From assembly GCA_942493365.1 (NCBI GenBank), contig OW818697.1, positions 930,001 to 994,000 of the forward strand: DNA of 64,000 nucleotides. The letters are read 5' to 3'. Origin of the DNA: UBA8949 sp942493365. GTDB taxonomy: Bacteria; Bacillota; Clostridia; Saccharofermentanales; UBA5734. The notes beneath the pieces were generated by a model. The model saw only the letters and a program-made list of their open reading frames with translations. It was not told the origin of the DNA and did no database searches. Below are positions 58,762 to 64,000 of this stretch, in pieces. Each line of letters starts with the position of its first letter. The stretch's first letter is position 1. Both the position numbers and the translations under genes were made by a program.

Positions 58762-60024
58762 ATGTCAAATTCAATTGTACCCGGCAGACGGGTGGTCGTA
58801 ACCGGCATTGGCGTCATTTCACCGGTCGGCAACAACGTCGAAGCGTTCTGGCAAAGCCTGACCGGCGGCGTTTCGGGCATCGACCTGCTGGATGCGTTCG
58901 ACGCCAGCGAGCACGAAGTCAAAGTGGCAGCACAGGTACGCGATTTCGATGCGATGCAATATATGGATCGCAAGGAAGCCCGCCGCATGGATCGCTTCAG
59001 CCAGTTCGCCATCGCGGCGGCTAAGCAAGCGATGGAGGACAGCGGTCTGGATGTCGCGGCTTGCGGAGCTGACCGGGTGGGCACGGTGATCGGCAGTGGT
59101 GTTGGTGGCCTGATCACCCTTGAAGAAGAATTCAATAAGTATTATTTAGGCGGCGGTCCCAACCGCATTTCGCCACTCTTTATCCCGATGATGATCGGCA
59201 ATATGGCGGCCGGCCGCGTGTCCATGATGTTTGGCACCAAGGGTACCAGCCTGTGCGTGACGACGGCCTGCGCCTCGGGCACCCACTCCATCGGCGAAGC
59301 CTTTCGTTCGATCAAGTATGGGCACATTGACGCCTGCATCGCCGGCGGCACCGAGGCTCCGATTATCGGCATTGCAGTTGCCGGTTTCAACAATATGACC
59401 GCGCTGTCCCGCGAAACCGATCCGACCCGCGCGTCGATTCCCTTTGACATCCGCCGCAATGGCTTCGTCATCGGCGAAGGCGCCGGCATGGTCATTCTGG
59501 AAAGTCTGGAGTACGCCCAGGCCCGGGGTGCCAACATCATCTGCGAGGTTGCCGGCTACGGCTCGACCGCCGACGCCTACCACATCACCAGCCCCGACCC
59601 GGAGGGCGAAAGCGCGGGTATGGCCATGACCATGGCCTTGCGCGAGGCCGGTCTGGAGCCGCAGGACGTCGACTACATCAACGCGCACGGCACCAGTACA
59701 CCGCTTAACGACAAGTACGAAACCATGGCCATCAAGCGGGCCTTGGGTGACCATGCCTACAAGACCAAGATCAGCACCTCGACCAAATCGATGACCGGCC
59801 ATCTGCTGGGCGCCGCCGGCGCGATCGAGGCCATTACCATGGCCTTGGCCATCCGCGACGGCATCATCCCGCCGACGATTGGTCTGGAACAGCCCGATCC
59901 CGAGTGTGACCTCGATTACACGCCGGGTCAGGCCGTCAAGACCAACGTCCGGGTTGCCCTGTCCAATTCGCTGGGCTTTGGCGGCCACAACGGCACCCTG
60001 TGCTTTAGAAAGCTGGAGGTTTGA
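58762..60024 (+). CDS. fabF: Beta-ketoacyl-ACP synthase II
   Basis: A 420-residue elongating condensing enzyme. GRRVVVTGIGVISPVGNNVE opens the thiolase fold; the catalytic Cys is in TTACASGTHSIGEAF (about 169), and the two His residues are in INAHGTSTPLND (about 310) and TKSMTGHLLGAAGAIEA (about 347). The C-terminal GFGGHNGTLCFRKL is standard. Two in-frame ATGs follow AGGAGG: 58762 has a spacing of 9 bp and 58756 only 3 bp, so 58762 is preferred. The gene downstream begins 3 bp after its stop. Confidence 0.96.
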   Translation: MSNSIVPGRRVVVTGIGVISPVGNNVEAFWQSLTGGVSGIDLLDAFDASEHEVKVAAQVRDFDAMQYMDRKEARRMDRFSQFAIAAAKQAMEDSGLDVAACGADRVGTVIGSGVGGLITLEEEFNKYYLGGGPNRISPLFIPMMIGNMAAGRVSMMFGTKGTSLCVTTACASGTHSIGEAFRSIKYGHIDACIAGGTEAPIIGIAVAGFNNMTALSRETDPTRASIPFDIRRNGFVIGEGAGMVILESLEYAQARGANIICEVAGYGSTADAYHITSPDPEGESAGMAMTMALREAGLEPQDVDYINAHGTSTPLNDKYETMAIKRALGDHAYKTKISTSTKSMTGHLLGAAGAIEAITMALAIRDGIIPPTIGLEQPDPECDLDYTPGQAVKTNVRVALSNSLGFGGHNGTLCFRKLEV

Positions 60025-60026
60025 GC

Positions 60027-60476
60027 ATGGATATTCAGGAAATCAAGGGTCTGATGGATAAAATGGTCGAGACCGGTCTTAATGTGATCGAAATCGAAAG
60101 CGAAGGCAATCGTCTGCGTCTCGAGCGCACCGCCGCGCCGGCCGTCCAATATGCGCCGATCGCCTATGCCGCTCAGTCTTCTGCCGTCGAAGCTCCGGCT
60201 GCAGCCGCCGCTGAGCCGGTTGTGGAAAAACTGCCCGGTCAACTGGTGGTCTCGCCGGTCGTCGGCATCTATTACTCGGCCGCCTCTCCTGACTCCGACC
60301 CCTTTGTCACGGTCGGCGCCACGGTTGAAGTCGGCTCGCCGCTGTGCATCATCGAGGCCATGAAGCTGATGAACGAAGTGACCAGCACCCTCGAAGGCAC
60401 CATCCTTGAGATCTTGGTCGAAAATGGCCAGCGCGTCGAGTTCGGCCAGTCGCTGATGCGAATCGGAGGCAACTGA
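60027..60476 (+). CDS. accB: Biotin carboxyl carrier protein of acetyl-CoA carboxylase
   Basis: A 149-residue BCCP that carries carboxybiotin between the biotin carboxylase and carboxyltransferase subunits. The N-terminus (MDIQEIKGLMDKMVETGLNV) is the oligomerisation region, an Ala/Pro-rich linker covers about residues 36-70, and the C-terminal biotinyl domain contains the attachment motif EAMKLMNEV (Lys about 114). ATG 60027 lies 8 bp after GGAGG; a TTG at 60021 overlapping the fabF stop is less likely. It ends 1 bp before the fabZ start codon. Confidence 0.95.
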   Translation: MDIQEIKGLMDKMVETGLNVIEIESEGNRLRLERTAAPAVQYAPIAYAAQSSAVEAPAAAAAEPVVEKLPGQLVVSPVVGIYYSAASPDSDPFVTVGATVEVGSPLCIIEAMKLMNEVTSTLEGTILEILVENGQRVEFGQSLMRIGGN

Positions 60477-60477
60477 C

Positions 60478-60903
60478 ATGCTGATGAATCTCGAACAAAT
60501 CAAAGCCATCATCCCGCATCGCGATCCTTTCCTGTTGCTCGATACGGTGGAGTCGATGACATACGACCATATCGTGGCGATCAAAACCGTGACCGGGTCG
60601 GAGGATTTCTTCCGGGGCCATTTTCCTGGCTATCCTGTTATGCCGGGGGTGCTGATCATCGAAGCGCTGGCTCAGGCGGGGGCGGTCTGCATGCTGAGCC
60701 GCCCGGAATTTCTCGGCCAGCTCGGCTTTTTCGGCGGCATGGACAAGGTTCGCTTCAAGCGCAAGGTCGTTCCCGGCGATACGCTGCGCCTTGATGTTGT
60801 CATCAACAACGTGCGCGGCAATATTGGCTTTGCCACGGCCAAAGCCTTTGTCGGCGACCAACTGGCGGCCAGCGCCGAAATCATCTGCGCCATCGGAGTA
60901 TAA
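60478..60903 (+). CDS. fabZ: 3-hydroxyacyl-ACP dehydratase
   Basis: A 141-residue hot-dog-fold dehydratase that converts 3-hydroxyacyl-ACP to trans-2-enoyl-ACP. IIPHRDPFLLLDTVE is the conserved N-terminal motif, and GHFPGYPVMPGVLIIEALAQ holds the catalytic His and Glu. Length is typical. ATG 60478 is 8 bp after CGGAGG; ATG 60484 is an alternative. It overlaps the accB end closely and is followed by accC after 3 bp. Confidence 0.96.
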   Translation: MLMNLEQIKAIIPHRDPFLLLDTVESMTYDHIVAIKTVTGSEDFFRGHFPGYPVMPGVLIIEALAQAGAVCMLSRPEFLGQLGFFGGMDKVRFKRKVVPGDTLRLDVVINNVRGNIGFATAKAFVGDQLAASAEIICAIGV

Positions 60904-60906
60904 AGC

Positions 60907-62286
60907 ATGTTCAAGAAAATATTAATTGCCAACCGCGGCGAAATTGCCGTCACGATCATCCGGGCCTGCCGCGAACTGGGCATCAAAACCGTCGCGGTCT
61001 GCTCGGAAGCTGACAAAACCGCGCTACACGCCCAGATGGCCGACGACTGCATCTGCATCGGTCCGGCGGCGGCGCGTGACAGCTACCTCAATATGCAGGC
61101 CATCCTGACGGCCGCGGCCATCACCGGCGCCGAGGCCATTCACCCCGGCTACGGCTTTTTGTCCGAAAACGCCACCTTCTCGCGCATGTGCGAGAAGTGC
61201 CAGATCACCTTCATCGGACCAACTGCCGGCATCATCGAAAAAATGGGCGACAAGGCGACGGCACGCAAAACGGCTATGGAAGCTGGCGTGCCGGTCATTC
61301 CCGGCACGCCGGATGTCATCGACAATCTGTCGGATGCCCTCAAGGCGGCCGCCGAAATCGGTTACCCGGTCATGATCAAGGCCTCATCCGGCGGCGGCGG
61401 GCGCGGCATGCGCATCGCCAATTCGCACGAAGACCTGCCCAGCGCCTACCAGACGGCCAAGTCGGAAGCCATGGCCTGCTTCGGCGACGACCGCGTCTAC
61501 ATCGAACGTTTCGTCCGCGACCCCCGCCACATCGAGATTCAACTGCTGGCCGACAAGCATGGCCGCGTCATCCACCTGGGCGAGCGCGACTGTTCGATCC
61601 AGCGCCGCAACCAGAAAATCCTCGAAGAGGCGCCATCGCCCTTCCTTACCGCAGACCTGCGCGAACGCATGGGCGAGGCGGCGGTCAAGCTGGCCCAGCA
61701 CGTCCAATATATTGGCGTCGGTACGATTGAATTCCTCGTCGATGCCGATCGCAATTTCTACTTTATGGAAATGAACACCCGCATCCAGGTCGAGCACCCG
61801 GTCACCGAGGCGGTCACCCGCGTCAACCTGATCCGCGAGCAGATCAAGGCCGCCGCCGGCCTGCCGCTCAAGATCCAGCAGAAGGACATCGTCTTCAAGG
61901 GCCACTCGATCGAATGCCGCATCAACGCCGAAGACCCGCATCAAGGTTTCCGCCCCAGCCCCGGCACGATCACCGGCCTCTATGTGCCCGGCGGCCCCGG
62001 CATCCGCGTGGACAGCGCCATTTACCAGGGTTACACGGTGCCGCCCTATTACGACTCGCTGCTGGCCAAGCTGATCGTCTTTGCCCCTGACCGCAAGCAG
62101 GCCATTGCCCGCATGCGGCGCGCCCTGATGGAATTCATGATCAGCGGCGTCGAGACCAACATTGACTTTCATCTGGCCATTCTGCGCGATCCGGACTTTA
62201 TCGCCGGCAATTACAACATTGGTTACCTCGGCCTCAAAACCGAAAGTCTGCTCAAACAAATGAACCCCTGCAAGAAGGAGCACTAA
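60907..62286 (+). CDS. accC: Biotin carboxylase subunit of acetyl-CoA carboxylase
   Basis: A 459-residue ATP-grasp enzyme that carboxylates the biotin on AccB using bicarbonate and ATP. FKKILIANRGEIAVTIIRAC opens the biotin-carboxylase N domain, IHPGYGFLSENATFSRMCE follows, KASSGGGGRGMRIA is the ATP-binding glycine-rich loop (about 158-171), and FYFMEMNTRIQVEHPVTE (about 285-302) holds the catalytic residues. ATG 60907 is set close behind GGAGTATAAAGC. It ends 3 bp before the accDA start. Length and motif spacing are normal. Confidence 0.96.
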   Translation: MFKKILIANRGEIAVTIIRACRELGIKTVAVCSEADKTALHAQMADDCICIGPAAARDSYLNMQAILTAAAITGAEAIHPGYGFLSENATFSRMCEKCQITFIGPTAGIIEKMGDKATARKTAMEAGVPVIPGTPDVIDNLSDALKAAAEIGYPVMIKASSGGGGRGMRIANSHEDLPSAYQTAKSEAMACFGDDRVYIERFVRDPRHIEIQLLADKHGRVIHLGERDCSIQRRNQKILEEAPSPFLTADLRERMGEAAVKLAQHVQYIGVGTIEFLVDADRNFYFMEMNTRIQVEHPVTEAVTRVNLIREQIKAAAGLPLKIQQKDIVFKGHSIECRINAEDPHQGFRPSPGTITGLYVPGGPGIRVDSAIYQGYTVPPYYDSLLAKLIVFAPDRKQAIARMRRALMEFMISGVETNIDFHLAILRDPDFIAGNYNIGYLGLKTESLLKQMNPCKKEH

Positions 62287-62289
62287 ATC

Positions 62290-64000
62290 ATGGTTGTTGA
62301 TGTTCTCAAAAAAATGCGCGAACGGCTGGAAAACGATTCCCAGCTGGAACAGCAGGAGATCGCCCAGCAAGCCGAAGCCGATGTCGCTGCTGGCCTGCCG
62401 GAAACCAAGGTTTACGCTTACAAAATGCCCATCCCGGACGATCTGTGGATCAAGTGCCCGTCCTGCAACGGTGTCATGTTCAGCGAGGAATTCGCCAAAT
62501 CCCTCAGCGTCTGCTCGATCTGTGGCAACCACTACCGTCTGGGCAGCCGCGAGCGCCTGGGCCAGATCGTCGACGACGGCTCCTTCGTTGAATGGGACGG
62601 CGGCATGCTCAGCCAAAATCCGATCGCCTTTGAGGGCTATCCGGAAAAGCTGGCGCAGCTGCGCCAGCAGACCGGCCTCAACGATGCCGTCATCACCGGC
62701 CAGGCGGCCATCAACGGCCAGGCCTGCGGTATTGGCATCATGGACAGCAACTTTATGATGGGATCGATGGGTTCTGTGGTCGGTGAGAAGATCACCCGCC
62801 TCTTTGAACGCGCCACCGATCTGCGTCTGCCGGTCATCGTCTTCGCGGCTTCGGGCGGTGCCCGTATGCAGGAAGGCATCGTCTCGCTGATGCAGATGGC
62901 CAAAACCTCAGCCGCCGTCGGCCGTTTCCAGGCCGCCGGCCTGCTGTACATCTCGGTCATGACCGACCCGACCACCGGCGGCGTCACGGCCAGCTTCGCC
63001 AGCCTGGGCGACATCATCCTTTCCGAGCCCGGCACCCTAATCGGCTTTGCCGGCCGCCGCGTCATTGAAGGCACCATCGCCGAGGCCCTGCCCGACGGCT
63101 TCCAGCGCGCCGAATTCCTGCTCGAACACGGCTTTCTCGACCTGATCGTGCCGCGCAAAAATCTCAAAAACACCCTCGGCAGCCTGCTGTCGCTGCACGC
63201 GCCGGCCAAGGCCGCTGCCCACGCACCAGCCAAAAAGTCCAAACCGCGCACCGCCGGTCACCTCAGCGGTTCGGCGCGTCTGGATGTCATTCGTCAGAAA
63301 AACCGCCCGGTCATCGGCGATTATCTGCCGATCATTTTCGATGATATTTTTGAACTGCACGGCGATCGCAGCTTCAAGGACGACACGGCCCTGTGGGCTG
63401 GCATCGCCCGCTTCGGCGGTGTCCCGGTCACCATCGTCGGCCACCGCAAGGGGCGCACCATTGAGGAAAACACCCGCGCCAACTTCGGCATGCCCCACCC
63501 CGAGGGCTACCGCAAGGCGCTGCGCCTGATGCAGCAAGCCGAGAAATTCGGCCGCCCAGTCATTTGCATGATCGACACCTCGGGCGCCTACTGCGGCGTC
63601 GGCGCCGAAGAGCGCGGCCAGGGCGAGGCCATCGCGCGCAACCTGCGTGACATGATGGCGCTCAAAGTGCCGGTCATCTGTCTGGTCATGGGCGAGGGCG
63701 GCAGCGGCGGCGCGCTGGCCATCGGCGTCGGCGACGAGCTGGCCATGCTGTCCAACGCGCTTTACTCGGTCATCTCGCCGCGCGGCTTTGCTTCGTTGCT
63801 CTGGAAGGACCCCGCCCGCGAACGCGAGGCGGCCGACATCCTGCAGATCACCGCTGAAGACCTGCTGCGCCTGGGCGTCTGCGACGCCATCATCGAGGAA
63901 CCGGACGGTGGCGCGCACACCAATCTGTCAGGTACGGCGGCGGCTATTCGCGGCTACCTTGAGGCGGCCATCCCGCGTCAGCTGAAAAAGGAGACCGAGC
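62290..64000 (+). CDS. accD: Fused acetyl-CoA carboxylase carboxyltransferase, AccD-AccA, 3'-truncated
   Basis: One uninterrupted frame of 570 codons runs from ATG 62290 to the window edge and encodes both carboxyltransferase halves. The AccD (beta) part begins with a four-cysteine zinc finger (CPSC at 56-59, CSIC at 75-78), then RLPVIVFAASGGARMQEGIV and MTDPTTGGVTASFASLGDII. An Ala/Lys/Pro-rich linker (about residues 302-320) leads into the AccA (alpha) part: GHLSGSARLDVIRQKNRP, FELHGDRSFKDDTALWAGIA, GHRKGRTIEENTRANFGM and MGEGGSGGALAIGVGDELAM. The C-terminus lies beyond the window. In many bacteria these are two genes; fused forms are known in some Bacillota. It completes the malonyl-CoA-forming complex with accB and accC. 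Confidence 0.95.
   Translation, partial: MVVDVLKKMRERLENDSQLEQQEIAQQAEADVAAGLPETKVYAYKMPIPDDLWIKCPSCNGVMFSEEFAKSLSVCSICGNHYRLGSRERLGQIVDDGSFVEWDGGMLSQNPIAFEGYPEKLAQLRQQTGLNDAVITGQAAINGQACGIGIMDSNFMMGSMGSVVGEKITRLFERATDLRLPVIVFAASGGARMQEGIVSLMQMAKTSAAVGRFQAAGLLYISVMTDPTTGGVTASFASLGDIILSEPGTLIGFAGRRVIEGTIAEALPDGFQRAEFLLEHGFLDLIVPRKNLKNTLGSLLSLHAPAKAAAHAPAKKSKPRTAGHLSGSARLDVIRQKNRPVIGDYLPIIFDDIFELHGDRSFKDDTALWAGIARFGGVPVTIVGHRKGRTIEENTRANFGMPHPEGYRKALRLMQQAEKFGRPVICMIDTSGAYCGVGAEERGQGEAIARNLRDMMALKVPVICLVMGEGGSGGALAIGVGDELAMLSNALYSVISPRGFASLLWKDPAREREAADILQITAEDLLRLGVCDAIIEEPDGGAHTNLSGTAAAIRGYLEAAIPRQLKKETE

Noticed and set aside
61384..62616. A 410-codon minus-strand frame opposite accC and accD
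   Set aside because: It is a GC-driven shadow of accC/accD with biased composition and no recognisable domain or start signal.
62290..63300. Possible frameshift or stop between accD and accA
   Set aside because: The reading frame was followed codon by codon through the linker at 63181-63260 and stays open and in phase, so a true fusion is read.

Overview
The window looks like a chromosomal segment of a Gram-positive anaerobe of the Bacillota, most likely class Clostridia. The evidence is a type II fatty-acid operon with FabK instead of FabI, many Cys-lipoproteins with Thr/Pro-rich linkers behind the lipobox, strong GGAGG ribosome-binding sites, sigma-A-type TTGACA/TATAAT promoters, AraC-family sugar regulators and rhamnose/ribose-type ABC importers. 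GC is moderate to high overall, with several AT-richer islands. No IS element, prophage, CRISPR array or rRNA operon is visible.

Region by region. 1-7.5 kb: the 3' end of UDP-glucose dehydrogenase, a methyltransferase-like protein, an AraC regulator fused to a GH39-like domain, a secreted type-B carboxylesterase, and an SPFH protein coupled to a small ribbon-helix-helix protein. 7.5-20 kb: VanZ-like protein, Fe-S aldo/keto reductase, GH2 glycosidase, a two-gene sodium symporter, a Mn-responsive yybP-ykoY riboswitch controlling an UPF0016/GDT1 exporter, HsmA-like protein, RtcB ligase, a PASTA protein and three broken genes. 20-30 kb: housekeeping and accessory genes, including a Phd-Uma2 fusion with palindromic operators, BaiN-like and CrtI-like flavoproteins, a PAS-GGDEF cyclase and a CorA relative with an altered GMN motif.

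30-50.4 kb is a carbohydrate/ester locus: two tandem CE1-like lipoprotein esterases, a membrane-anchored esterase, an alpha-L-rhamnosidase (GH78), and an AraC regulator divergent from a ten-gene operon. That operon encodes two small paralogous lipoproteins, a sugar ABC importer (ATPase, permease, binding protein, permease), a third small lipoprotein and three tandem acetyl-esterase-like lipoproteins. Two more esterases face it. Three 30-bp direct repeats lie between the regulator and the operon. I infer a surface system that strips ester decorations from a rhamnose-containing glycan and imports the released sugar; the substrate is not proven by sequence.

50.5-64 kb: tRNA-Ser(CGA); an operon of an M29 aminopeptidase, a ZorA/MotA-like membrane coiled-coil protein and a partner resembling EH-signature proteins; then the fatty-acid cluster. 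fabD diverges from fabH-fabK-fabG-fabF-accB-fabZ-accC-accDA, with a FabT-like palindrome between the divergent promoters. accD and accA are one continuous frame that runs off the window.
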